Shown here one piece after another: positions 8,526 to 16,666 of a DNA stretch of 64,000 nt (position 1 is the first letter of the stretch; each line of letters opens with the position of its first letter). The notes under the pieces are model-generated. The model saw only the letters and a program-made list of their open reading frames with translations. It was not told the origin of the DNA and ran no database searches. The DNA lies in assembly GCA_964589785.1 (NCBI GenBank), contig CAZPUQ010000001.1, positions 62,001 through 126,000 of the forward strand, read 5' to 3'. The stretch comes from JAGVSR01 sp964589785 (GTDB lineage: Bacteria; Pseudomonadota; Alphaproteobacteria; Rhizobiales; Hyphomicrobiaceae). Made by a program: the position numbers and the translations under genes.

Positions 8526-8729
8526 TCAGCAGGAGGACTCGCCGCCGCTTCCGCGGTCGCCGCGCGAGGCGGCGCTGCGGGCCTTCTCCTTGCGGCGGAC
8601 GAGATTGGCTCTGAGCTCGGCCGCAAGGCGCTCGGCCCGCAGCTCGGCCGCCGACTTGCGGGCGGGCTTCACGGGCGGCGTGCCCGCCGTCTCGGCCGCA
8701 GGACCTGTCTTTTCGCCGGGCTTGGACAT
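8526..8729 (-). CDS. Short basic protein upstream of murA, function unknown
   Basis: 67 aa, start ATG 8729. The body (SAAELRAERLAAELRAN followed by LVRRKEKARS) is a charged helical segment rich in Arg, Ala and Lys, flanked by disordered ends. Short proteins of this pattern are commonly predicted upstream of murA in this order, which supports it as a real gene, but I know of no function. It is on the murA strand, 166 bp upstream of the murA start. Confidence 0.5.
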   Translation of the reverse strand: MSKPGEKTGPAAETAGTPPVKPARKSAAELRAERLAAELRANLVRRKEKARSAASRGDRGSGGESSC

Positions 8730-8804
8730 CGGTGCTGATCGAACAGGGGACTGCAGCTCGCGATAGCACGGTCCCGCGCCCCGTTTCTACCGTCTCTGCC
8801 TGAA

Positions 8805-9335
8805 TCAGCTCTCGCCGCCCGCCACGGAGCGGGTCAGGATGAGGGAGAGGCCGATGAGCGACGTGTTGTGAAACTGGATCTCCACGAGCTGCCGGTTGCC
8901 CTTGACGACCACGTCCATGTTGGCGTCGAGGTCGCTGCCCTTCACGGTCACCACCAAGCCGCGCTCGGTCACCTTGCCCGACAGGGCGCCCTTGAGGTTG
9001 TACATTTCTTCGGCCCATTCGCCCGTCAGCACGCCGTCCTTCTCGTCAAGACGGCTCTTCAGCTCGATCTTGCCGCTCGGCGAGGCGCATCGGATGGTCT
9101 GTTTGAGACCCGTTGCATCCTCCGCGACGAAATAGGTGGCCCGGCAGGTTACGCTCTCCATCTTGCCGTCCTTGAAGCCGAGACGGCCCTGCCCGGTCCA
9201 GCGCCCGGGCAGGTTGGCCAGCGCCTTGGACAGCGTCGGCGCTGAGTGTGCCGGGACCACTGGCGCCACGACCAGGCACGCAGCAACGCCGGCGGCGACG
9301 GCCCCGGCGAGGGAAACGATGCAACGGCGGATCAT
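8805..9335 (-). CDS. Secreted conserved hypothetical protein
   Basis: About 176 aa. The ATG at 9335 has AGGATGAG upstream; an ATG three codons earlier at 9344 is the alternative. The first 33 residues form a signal peptide (SLAGAVAAGVAACLVVAP, then PAHSA). The mature part starts LSKALANLPGRWTGQGRLGF and resembles small beta-rich, lipocalin-like periplasmic proteins, with two Cys (VTCRATY and TIRCASP). Function unknown. It lies upstream of murA on the same strand with its own leader region and is divergent from hisS. Confidence 0.72.
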   Translation of the reverse strand: MIRRCIVSLAGAVAAGVAACLVVAPVVPAHSAPTLSKALANLPGRWTGQGRLGFKDGKMESVTCRATYFVAEDATGLKQTIRCASPSGKIELKSRLDEKDGVLTGEWAEEMYNLKGALSGKVTERGLVVTVKGSDLDANMDVVVKGNRQLVEIQFHNTSLIGLSLILTRSVAGGES

Positions 9336-9344
9336 GCGTCTCAT

Positions 9345-9766
9345 CCTGAACTAAGCTAGCCGGCAGACCCGATCACAACTCCGACCGGGGAAAACTCATA
9401 TTCCACATTCTACTGAACCGCGCCGCGCGCAACCGGTCTACGCAGGAATTGTGCGCAGCCGTTGTTTATGGGGCACGGGCTCGGTCAGCCCTGCCTGATG
9501 AGTGTGACCCTCGGGCGGATGCTCACCCTCCTCACGATCGCAACCGCGGGCGAGGCGTGGACGCGCGTCTGGCTCGAGTGTCGATAACTTTCCCGAAACT
9601 TCGCCGCCGCCACTCACCTTGCCGCTATTGCAGCCGTCTGGCTCACCTGAGTCCAAGCCCTAGCCCGTTCTCGCTGCCGGGCGTGCTTCACTTTGCGCCC
9701 TCGGGGCGATCCGCTATAAGGCGCACCATCAGGCGCGCCCTGCGCCGCTACAACTCAATCGATTCC
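9345..9766. other. Intergenic region upstream of hisS
   Basis: No gene supported. An open frame on the plus strand (from 9449) is an upstream extension of hisS with no HisRS similarity. A weak promoter-like pair lies close to hisS: TTTGCG at 9692-9697 and TATAAG at 9715-9720 with a 17-bp spacer, about 47 bp before the hisS ATG. The promoter for the divergent secreted protein must also lie here. Confidence 0.4.
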
Positions 9767-11371
9767 ATGGCCAGATCCGAGGACGACAAGAGCGCGCCGC
9801 AGCGACCGGTGCCGAGGCTGCCGAAAGGCCTGCGCGATATCGGCGCGGCCGAGATTCGCGAGAGCGAGGCGATGCTGGCCCAGATCCGCGCGGTTTATGA
9901 GCGCTACGGGTTCGAGCCGCTGGAAACCCCGGCGATCGAGTTCACCGATGCGCTCGGCAAATTCCTGCCCGATCAAGACCGGCCCAACGAGGGCGTGTTC
10001 TCGTTTCAGGATGTCGCGCCGGAGGCGCGCGAGAATACCGCGCCGGAGGCGCGCGGAGACAGGGCGCCGGAGGCGCGCGAGTCGGGAACGCCGGAGGGGC
10101 CGGATGCCAAGGGCAGCGCGCCGTGGCTGTCGCTGCGCTATGACCTGACGGCCCCGCTCGCGCGCTACGTTGCGGAGAACTTCGACAAGCTGCCGAAGCC
10201 GTTCCGGCGCTATGCGACGGGCAGCGTTTTCCGCAACGAGAAGCCGGGACCGGGACGCTTCCGGCAGTTCACGCAGTTCGATGCCGATACCGTCGGCGCG
10301 GAGAGCGTCGCGGCCGATGCCGAGATGTGCATGCTCGCCGCCGACACGCTCGAGGCGCTCGGCATCGGGCGCGGCGACTACGTCATCAAGGTCAACAGCC
10401 GCAAGGTGCTCGACGGCGTGCTCGAGCTCGCCGGAATCGATCCTGCGGCGCCCGCCGACGCCGGCCGCCGGCTCACGGTGCTGCGGGCCATGGACAAGTT
10501 CGACAAGTTCGGGGTCGACGGCGTCGCTCTGCTGCTCGGCAAGGGCCGCAAGGACGAGAGCGGGGACTTCACGCCGGGCGCCGGCCTTGCGGCGGAGGCG
10601 ATCGCGCGGATCACGACGTTCCTGTCCGCGTCCGCGGGAAACCGCGATGGGGCGATCACGCGCGTGATGGCGGTGCTTGGCGGCAACGAGCGGGCGGTCG
10701 CGGGCATGGACGAGTTGAGCCACATGAGCGATCTCGTCCGCGCGGCGGGGTACGGCTCCGACCGGATTGCCTTCGATCCCTCTGTCGTGCGTGGCCTGGA
10801 GTACTATACCGGCCCCGTCTTCGAGGCCGAGCTGACGTTTGAGGTGACGAACGAGGAGGGCCAGGCGGTCCGCTTCGGCTCCGTCGGCGGCGGCGGGCGC
10901 TACGACGATCTGGTCGCCCGCTTCACGGGACAGAAGGTGCCCGCGACCGGCTTCTCCATCGGCGTGTCGCGTCTGCAGGCCGCACTCGCCTCCCTCGGCC
11001 GGACCCGGGCCGCCACGCCGGGCCCGGTCGTCGTGCTCGTCATGGACAAGGGCGAGGTCGCCGCCTACCAGAGGATGACGCAAACGCTGCGCGCCGCCGG
11101 AATCCGTGCCGAGATGTACCTGGGCTCCGCCGGGATGAAGGCGCAGATGAAATATGCCGACAGGCGCGGCAGCCCGCTCGTCGTCATCCAGGGCTCGGAC
11201 GAGCGCGCCCGGGGCGAGGTGACGCTGAAGGACTTGATCGAAGGCGCCAAGGCTGCCGCCGCCATCAAGGACAACAGGGAATGGAGAGAGGCGCGCCCCG
11301 CGCAATTTTCCGTTTCCGAGAACGAGCTCGTCGCGACGGTGCGCGAGATCCTCGCGCGCCACGAGGGCTGA
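9767..11371 (+). CDS. hisS: Histidyl-tRNA synthetase
   Basis: 534 aa, longer than the roughly 420-residue HisRS of enterics. Charges tRNA-His in the cytosol. Start ATG 9767 (MARSEDDKSA), with PRLPKGLRDI soon after. Class II motifs are clear: motif 2 region YATGSVFRNEKPGPGRFRQF, the HisA-type RGLEYYTGPVFEAEL, and motif 3 region SVGGGGRYDDL. The motif 2 loop is the alphaproteobacterial type, known to go with tRNA-His that lacks the extra G-1 base. An inserted loop at about residues 84-115 is built of three and a half APEAR repeats. The gene leads the run hisS-hisZ-hisG, with hisZ 10 bp downstream. Confidence 0.97.
   Translation: MARSEDDKSAPQRPVPRLPKGLRDIGAAEIRESEAMLAQIRAVYERYGFEPLETPAIEFTDALGKFLPDQDRPNEGVFSFQDVAPEARENTAPEARGDRAPEARESGTPEGPDAKGSAPWLSLRYDLTAPLARYVAENFDKLPKPFRRYATGSVFRNEKPGPGRFRQFTQFDADTVGAESVAADAEMCMLAADTLEALGIGRGDYVIKVNSRKVLDGVLELAGIDPAAPADAGRRLTVLRAMDKFDKFGVDGVALLLGKGRKDESGDFTPGAGLAAEAIARITTFLSASAGNRDGAITRVMAVLGGNERAVAGMDELSHMSDLVRAAGYGSDRIAFDPSVVRGLEYYTGPVFEAELTFEVTNEEGQAVRFGSVGGGGRYDDLVARFTGQKVPATGFSIGVSRLQAALASLGRTRAATPGPVVVLVMDKGEVAAYQRMTQTLRAAGIRAEMYLGSAGMKAQMKYADRRGSPLVVIQGSDERARGEVTLKDLIEGAKAAAAIKDNREWREARPAQFSVSENELVATVREILARHEG
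10016..10099. repeat. 24-bp tandem repeat inside hisS
   Basis: Three 24-bp units (10016-10039, 10040-10063, 10064-10087) each begin GCGCCGGAGGCGCGC, and a decayed fourth begins at 10088 with ACGCCGGAG. They encode APEAR plus three variable residues. The insertion lies in a surface loop between the N-terminal catalytic segment and the LSLRYDLTAP motif. The length keeps the frame. Confidence 0.9.
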
Positions 11372-11381
11372 GAGAGAACCC

Positions 11382-12560
11382 ATGGCCGCCGAGACGGCAC
11401 GAAAGTTCGAGGCGCTTGAAGCACAAGCGCGCAAGATCATGCAGGTCTTCATCAAGGCCGGGCATGAGGCCGTCTCGCCGGCCATCATCCAGCCGGCGGG
11501 CGTATTCCTCGACGTGATCGGGGAAAGCCTGCGTGCGCGCACCTACGTGTTCAGCGATCCCGACGGAGACGAGCTGTGCCTGCGGCCCGACCTCACGGTG
11601 CCGACCTGCCGCCTGCACATCGAGCGCCACGCCGATCCGGCCACGAAGGCGCTCTATTGCTACAACGGTCCCGCCTTCCGCTTCCAGCCCGCGGGCGCCG
11701 GCAGCGCGCACCCGCGCGAGTTCCGCCAGGCGGGGATCGAGAGCATCGGGGCGCCCGAGCGCGAGAAGGCCGATGCCAAGACGGTCGCGACCCTCGTCGA
11801 GGCGCTGCGCGCCGCGGGCCTCAAGACGTTCAAGCTAAGGATCGGCGATCTTGGCCTCTTCCGCGCACTCATCAAGGCGATCGACATGCCGGATCGCTGG
11901 CGCCAGTTCCTGACGCATCTCTTCTGGCGGCCGGGGGCGTTCCGCACCGAGCTGCATCGCCTCGCCCGGCCCGGCGAGGAGGCGCTGAAGTCGATCCCGG
12001 ACGCGCTGCGCGCCGGCGTTGTCCCGGCCGACCTCGTCCGGTCGGAGCGGGCCGTGCTCGATTACATGTCCGCGCAAGGCATGGAGATCATCGGCGCGCG
12101 CACGGTGACGGAGGTGGCCGCCAACCTCATGTGGCGCGTCGCCGACGCGAGCGTCGATCCGCTTCCGCCCGAGACCGTCTCTCTCATCGAGCGCTATCTG
12201 GCGATCTCAGGTCCGGCGAAAGCGGCGGGCGCCTCCATCAAGGATCTGATGCGCGAGCGCGGGGCGTCCATGAGCCCCGTCATCGACGCCTATCACCGCC
12301 GGCTGCAGCTCATGGCCGAGCTCGGAGTCGATGTCGTGCATGCGGAGTTCTCGGCCGAGTTCGGCCGGCAGCTCGAATACTACACGGGCTTCGTGTTCGA
12401 GGTCGTCTCGCCCGATCTCGGGTCCGCGAGCCCGCTCGTAGGCGGCGGCCGCTACGACGACCTGATGCGGGCCGCAGGCGCGAAGTCGGACGTGCCCGCG
12501 GTCGGCGGCGCTATTCATACCGAGCGGCTCTTGAGCGTCATCGAGGGAGGCGGGGCGTGA
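11382..12560 (+). CDS. hisZ: ATP phosphoribosyltransferase regulatory subunit
   Basis: 392 aa. HisZ is a paralog of HisRS that cannot charge tRNA and instead joins short HisG to form an active hetero-octamer in the first step of histidine synthesis. Visible class II synthetase remnants are LCLRPDLTVPTCRLHI, YCYNGPAFRFQP, REFRQAGIESIG, RQLEYYTGFVFEVVSP and PLVGGGRYDDLM. It starts at ATG 11382, 10 bp after hisS, and its last bases overlap the hisG start (GTGA at 12557-12560), so hisZ and hisG are translationally coupled. Confidence 0.95.
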   Translation: MAAETARKFEALEAQARKIMQVFIKAGHEAVSPAIIQPAGVFLDVIGESLRARTYVFSDPDGDELCLRPDLTVPTCRLHIERHADPATKALYCYNGPAFRFQPAGAGSAHPREFRQAGIESIGAPEREKADAKTVATLVEALRAAGLKTFKLRIGDLGLFRALIKAIDMPDRWRQFLTHLFWRPGAFRTELHRLARPGEEALKSIPDALRAGVVPADLVRSERAVLDYMSAQGMEIIGARTVTEVAANLMWRVADASVDPLPPETVSLIERYLAISGPAKAAGASIKDLMRERGASMSPVIDAYHRRLQLMAELGVDVVHAEFSAEFGRQLEYYTGFVFEVVSPDLGSASPLVGGGRYDDLMRAAGAKSDVPAVGGAIHTERLLSVIEGGGA

Positions 12561-13255
12561 CCGAGCGGCTCGTGCTCGCCGTGCCCTCCAAGGGCCGGCT
12601 GATGGAACAGACGATCGAGCTGTTCGCCAAGGCAGGTCTTGCGCTGCGCAAGACCGGCAACGATCGCGGCTACCGCGGCGAGATTGCCGGGCTCGACACC
12701 GTGGAGGTCGCGTTCATCTCCGCCTCCGAGATCGCCTGGTACCTGAAGACCGGGCGGGCACACATGGGTGTCACCGGCGAGGATCTGATCCGCGAGCAGA
12801 TGACGGATGCGGCGACGCGCGTGACCTTCCTGAAGGCGCTCGGCTTCGGCCATGCCGACGTCGTCGTCGCCGTGCCCGACTTCTGGATCGACGTGCGCAC
12901 CATGGCCGACCTCGACGAGATCGCCGGCGCGTTCCGCCGCGAGCATGGCCGCTGGTTCCGCGTCGCGACGAAATACGTCAACACGACGCGGCGCTTCTTC
13001 GCCGAAAAAGGCGTCACCGACTATCGCATCATCGAAAGTCTCGGCGCCACGGAGGGCGCTCCGGCCGCGGGCACCGCCGACCTCATCGTCGACATCACCT
13101 CGACGGGTGCGACTCTGGCCGCGAACGGGTTGCGTGTTCTCGATGACGGCGTGATCCTGAGGTCGCAGGCGAACCTCGTCGCCTCGAAGGCCGCACGCTG
13201 GTCTCCGGGCGCCCGTCAGGCCGAGAACGAGATCATGCAGGCGCTCGGCATCTGA
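12557..13255 (+). CDS. hisG: ATP phosphoribosyltransferase, short form
   Basis: 232 aa from a GTG that overlaps the hisZ stop. Joins ATP and PRPP, the first step of histidine synthesis. The length fits the short HisG class, which lacks the C-terminal regulatory domain and needs HisZ. Visible motifs: LAVPSKGRLMEQTIELF at the N-terminus, GVTGEDLI, and the PRPP-binding DLIVDITSTGATLAANGL. Feedback by histidine, if present, would act through HisZ. Confidence 0.96.
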   Translation: MTERLVLAVPSKGRLMEQTIELFAKAGLALRKTGNDRGYRGEIAGLDTVEVAFISASEIAWYLKTGRAHMGVTGEDLIREQMTDAATRVTFLKALGFGHADVVVAVPDFWIDVRTMADLDEIAGAFRREHGRWFRVATKYVNTTRRFFAEKGVTDYRIIESLGATEGAPAAGTADLIVDITSTGATLAANGLRVLDDGVILRSQANLVASKAARWSPGARQAENEIMQALGI

Positions 13256-13279
13256 AGGCCCGTGATTGGGCCGCCCGCC

Positions 13280-14554
13280 TCAAAGCTTGTCCTTCAAGCG
13301 GTAGTAGAGCATCCCGAGCGCCAGCATCTGGTTGCCGACCCAGCGGCCGACCGGAAGTTGCCAATGACGGATGCGGTCGAACAGGTCGAAGCGCTCCGTC
13401 GTGCCGCAGATGGCATCGGCCACGATCTCGCCCGCGATGTGTGTCGTGTTCACGCCGTGCCCGCAGTAGCCCTGCATGTAGTAGAGGTTCGGCTCCAGCC
13501 GTCCGATGGCGGGCACGCGGTTGAGCACGATGCCGATGCGCCCCGACCAGGTGAAGTCGACCCGCGTGTCGCGCAGTTGGGGGAAGATCTCGTCGAGGCG
13601 CCGCTTCATCGTTGCCGTGATGTCGCGCGGATCGCGGTTGGAGTAATTGCAGCGCCCGCCGAACAGCATCCGCCGATCGCCCGAGAGGCGGAAATAATCG
13701 AGCACGAGGTTGCTGTCGCAGACGGCGAGATCCTGCGGGTTGATAGCGCGAGCGAGGCTGTCGGAGAGCGGCTCGGTGGCGATGATGTAGCTGCCGGTCG
13801 GGAACTGCAGGCCGCTGAGGCGCCCGCGCTTGAAGGTGTGGGAGGTGTCGCCCGCGAGCACGACGCTGTCGGCCTCCACCCGGCCGTTGGCGGCCCGCGC
13901 GAAGGGCTTCGCGCCGCCCTTGAGCTCAAGGACCTTGGTGTCTTCGTAGATGTCCACGCCGAGCGCACGTGCGGCGCGGGCCTCTCCCATGCACAGGTTC
14001 AAAGGGTGCAGATGGCCGCTGCGCCGGTCGATGATGCCGCCGTGATAGAGGCCGCTGTCGAGCACGCTGCGAAAGTCGTGGGGCTCGACGAGCTCATGGT
14101 CGTCGCCCTCGCCGTCGGCGACGCGCGCGTCGTAGTAGGCCCGGATGGCGTCCATGTGCCGGGGCCGGGCGGCGGCTTCCATCCACCCGTCTTTCCAGTC
14201 GCAGGCAATGCCGTACCGTGCGATGCGCTCCTTGATGATGTCGTGCCCGCGATAGCGGATGTCGCGCACCAGCTTGGCGCCGGACGGTCCCAACTGGCGC
14301 TCGATCTCGGCTTCTCCGCTAACGCCGGCGATGCACTGTCCGCCGTTGCGGCCCGACGCGCCCCAGCCGACGCGGTTCGATTCGAGCACCACGACCCGGC
14401 GGCCCTTTTCCGCCAGCGACAGGGCTGTGGCGATGCCGGAGAAGCCGCCGCCGACGACGCAGACGTCGGCCGTCACAGTACCCTCCAGCGCGGGATAGCG
14501 CGTCGTGTCGTTCACGGTCGCGGCGTAATAGGAGGAGACGTGCGGCTCGGCCAT
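13280..14554 (-). CDS. puuB: Gamma-glutamylputrescine oxidase-like FAD-dependent oxidoreductase
   Basis: 424 aa, DAO-family flavoenzyme. FAD-binding Rossmann motif VVGGGFSGIATALSLAEKG near residues 33-51, then the GWGASGRNGGQ motif typical of PuuB/OrdL proteins, and the C-terminal GYCGHGVNTTHIAGEIVAD segment. In the Puu pathway the enzyme oxidises gamma-glutamylputrescine to the aldehyde. Assignment to this substrate rests on context: a gamma-glutamylputrescine synthetase, a putrescine-type transporter and agmatinase are all within 9 kb. It is divergent from the agmatinase gene, with operator-like palindromes between them. PuuC and PuuD are not in the window. Confidence 0.82.
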   Translation of the reverse strand: MAEPHVSSYYAATVNDTTRYPALEGTVTADVCVVGGGFSGIATALSLAEKGRRVVVLESNRVGWGASGRNGGQCIAGVSGEAEIERQLGPSGAKLVRDIRYRGHDIIKERIARYGIACDWKDGWMEAAARPRHMDAIRAYYDARVADGEGDDHELVEPHDFRSVLDSGLYHGGIIDRRSGHLHPLNLCMGEARAARALGVDIYEDTKVLELKGGAKPFARAANGRVEADSVVLAGDTSHTFKRGRLSGLQFPTGSYIIATEPLSDSLARAINPQDLAVCDSNLVLDYFRLSGDRRMLFGGRCNYSNRDPRDITATMKRRLDEIFPQLRDTRVDFTWSGRIGIVLNRVPAIGRLEPNLYYMQGYCGHGVNTTHIAGEIVADAICGTTERFDLFDRIRHWQLPVGRWVGNQMLALGMLYYRLKDKL

Positions 14555-14616
14555 GACATGCGCTCCGGTCCCGCGGGCGGTGGCTTACACACGAGGCCGG
14601 CCGGTTCGTCCGACGC

Positions 14617-14628
14617 ATGTGATCACAT
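14617..14628. promoter_or_regulatory. Operator-like palindrome, puuB side
   Basis: ATGTGATCACAT, a perfect 12-bp palindrome with the core TGTGATCACA. It lies 63 bp upstream of the puuB start. It is one of four copies of this core, all in intergenic DNA of the polyamine island. Confidence 0.8.
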
Positions 14629-14704
14629 AACTTTGCTCTGTTGATGCCGTCAAATCAACCGTTTATCGCGCGACTTGACGGAGTGCGTTTCGCGTGCTCC
14701 TATA

Positions 14705-14714
14705 TGTGATCACA
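14705..14714. promoter_or_regulatory. Operator-like palindrome, agmatinase side
   Basis: TGTGATCACA, 75 bp upstream of the agmatinase ATG and 87 bp (centre to centre) from the puuB-side copy. The spacing suggests one site for each divergent promoter. A TATATG sequence overlaps its left edge. Confidence 0.8.
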
Positions 14715-14788
14715 AATTGGCAGGACAGCCCGGCGCACCTATTCGCCGCGCCACAGGCCCGTCACCGATTGAAACCCGGAGGCGGCCC

Positions 14789-15805
14789 ATGTCGGACAGA
14801 CCTGCTTTTCGATTCACGTCATCGACGTTTCCACCCCTGCCGCGCCCCGCCGGGGCCGCCAGTGCGGGCGATCAGGCGTTTCTGAGCGGCGATCCCCGCG
14901 CGCGCCTGGCCGAGATGACCTACGCCGGCGCGCTGAGCTTCCTGCGGCGTCCCTATTCGCGCGATTTGGCTGGGGCCAAGGCGGTGGTCTGCGGCGTCGC
15001 CTATGACGGCGCGACAAGCAACCGGCCCGGCGCGCGCCTCGGGCCGCGCGCCATCCGCGCCGCGTCCGCAGAGCTCGGGTCCGGCGACAGCTTCCCGTAC
15101 GGCGGAAATCCCTTCGACACCCTGCCCACGATCGACTGGGGCGATCTCTTCATCGAGCCGCAGCGGCCTGACCGCGTCGCCGGCGACATCCTCGCCGGCG
15201 CGCGCGAGATCTTGGCCGGCGGCGCGAAGCTGCTCGCGCTGGGCGGCGACCATTTCGTGAGTCTTCCACTGCTGCGGGCGCACGCCGAGCGGCACGGTCC
15301 GCTGGCGCTCGTCCAGTTCGACGCCCACTCCGACACGTGGCCGGATGACGGGGCACGCAACGACCACGGCACGATGTTCCTGCGCGCCGTACAGTCGGGC
15401 CTCATCGATCCGGGGCGCTCGATTGCGATCGGCATCCGGTCGCACAATACCGAGGCCTGCGGCATCGAGGTGCTGACCGCTCCGGCGGTGCACCGCCTGG
15501 GCGTGGATGCCGTCATCGACGCTATTCGCGCGCGCGTCGGCGGGGCCAAGGCCTATCTGACGTTCGACATCGACGTGCTTGATCCGGCCTTCGCGCCGGG
15601 CACGGGCACGCCCGTGGCGGGCGGCCTGGCATCGTGGCAGGCGCTGGAGATCGTCCGCGGCCTCGACCGTCTCGACATCGTCGGCGCCGATGTCGTCGAG
15701 GTATCGCCGCCGTTCGATCACGCCGAGATCACGGCGCTCGCGGCGGCGACGGTTGCGCACGACATTCTCTGCCTGTGGGCGGAACAGGAGCGCGCGGCCG
15801 CGTGA
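14789..15805 (+). CDS. speB: Agmatinase family protein (ureohydrolase)
   Basis: 338 aa. Hydrolyses agmatine to putrescine and urea with two Mn ions. Start at ATG 14789, with GGAGG 7 bp upstream. Ureohydrolase metal motifs are intact: LGGDHFVS (His ligand), FDAHSD (Asp/His ligands) and FDIDVLDPAFAPGTGTP (Asp ligands). Near residue 83 the segment VCGVAYDGATSNRPGARLGP is typical of the family. Within this family 4-guanidinobutyrase is the main alternative, because GxGTP loops occur in both. The neighbourhood of putrescine uptake and breakdown genes favours agmatine. Convergent with potI, 36 bp apart. Confidence 0.85.
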   Translation: MSDRPAFRFTSSTFPPLPRPAGAASAGDQAFLSGDPRARLAEMTYAGALSFLRRPYSRDLAGAKAVVCGVAYDGATSNRPGARLGPRAIRAASAELGSGDSFPYGGNPFDTLPTIDWGDLFIEPQRPDRVAGDILAGAREILAGGAKLLALGGDHFVSLPLLRAHAERHGPLALVQFDAHSDTWPDDGARNDHGTMFLRAVQSGLIDPGRSIAIGIRSHNTEACGIEVLTAPAVHRLGVDAVIDAIRARVGGAKAYLTFDIDVLDPAFAPGTGTPVAGGLASWQALEIVRGLDRLDIVGADVVEVSPPFDHAEITALAAATVAHDILCLWAEQERAAA

Positions 15806-15841
15806 GCCCCGCGCCCTTGCGTGCTCGGCGCCGATGCGCGG

Positions 15842-16666
15842 CTAGCCCGCGCCGGCGTCCACCGCGCGCCGCTCCCTCTCCTCGCGCGAGGCCTGCAGCT
15901 TCGTCATGTACGACGCGATCAGCACGCCGACCGTCACGAACGCGATCATGATCGTCGAGATGGCGTTGATCTCCGGCGTCACGCCGAGGCGCACCTGCGA
16001 GTAGATCTTCATCGGCAGCGTGGTGGCGGCGGGACCCGTGGTGAAGCTCGCGATCACGAGGTCGTCGATCGAGAGCGTGAACGACAGGAGCCAGGCCGAG
16101 ATCACGGACGGCGCGATGATCGGCAGCGTCACCTGGAAGAAGGTGGATACCGGCGAGGCGCCGAGATCCATGGCCGCCTCCTCCACCGACTGGTCGAAGT
16201 CCGTCAGCCGCGCCTGCACCACGACCGCGGCGAAGCACATGGTGAACGTCGCGTGCGCGAGGACGATCGTCCAGAACCCGCGGTCGAAGTTGATGGCGAC
16301 GAACAGGAGCAGCAGCGAAAGGCCCGTGATGACCTCGGGCATGACGAGCGGCGCGAAGATCATGCCCGAGAACAGGGTGCGGCCCGGGAAGCGGCCCATG
16401 CGCACCAGAACGATCGCGGCCAGCGTGCCGAGGATCGTCGCCATGGTCGCCGAGATGAGGGCGACCCGCAGCGTCGTCCACGCCGCATCGAGGAGCTGCT
16501 GATTCTCCAGCAGCTCGCCATACCACTTCGTCGAGAACCCGCCCCACACGGTGACGAGCTTCGACTCGTTGAAGGAGTAGATCACGAGCAGCAGGATGGG
16601 GATGTAGAGGAACGCGAAGCCGAGCACGATCGACGCGACGTTGAACCAGGTGAAGCGACTTCTCAT
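15842..16666 (-). CDS. potI: Putrescine/spermidine ABC transporter permease (PotC/PotI type)
   Basis: 274 aa inner-membrane permease with about six helices. The MetI-type EAA motif is visible as VEEAAMDLGASPVSTFFQVTLP. It begins with an ATG overlapping the potH stop by 4 bp (ATGA at 16663-16666), which couples the two permeases. Transcription order on this strand is binding protein, ATPase, permease, permease: the E. coli potFGHI order rather than potABCD. Last gene of that operon. Confidence 0.92.
   Translation of the reverse strand: MRSRFTWFNVASIVLGFAFLYIPILLLVIYSFNESKLVTVWGGFSTKWYGELLENQQLLDAAWTTLRVALISATMATILGTLAAIVLVRMGRFPGRTLFSGMIFAPLVMPEVITGLSLLLLFVAINFDRGFWTIVLAHATFTMCFAAVVVQARLTDFDQSVEEAAMDLGASPVSTFFQVTLPIIAPSVISAWLLSFTLSIDDLVIASFTTGPAATTLPMKIYSQVRLGVTPEINAISTIMIAFVTVGVLIASYMTKLQASREERERRAVDAGAG

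Noticed and set aside
9449..9766. A longer N-terminus for HisRS.
   Set aside because: The added residues have no HisRS similarity, and promoter-like sequence lies inside this stretch.
12557..13255. hisG read as the end of a 559-codon frame that begins inside hisZ.
   Set aside because: Only the part from the GTG at 12557 matches HisG; the earlier part is an out-of-frame shadow of hisZ.
14617..14714. TGTGATCACA read as a CRP/FNR site.
   Set aside because: CRP sites have TGTGA and TCACA separated by six bases. Here the half-sites abut, so the palindrome is only 10 bp at its core, which fits a GntR-type operator better.
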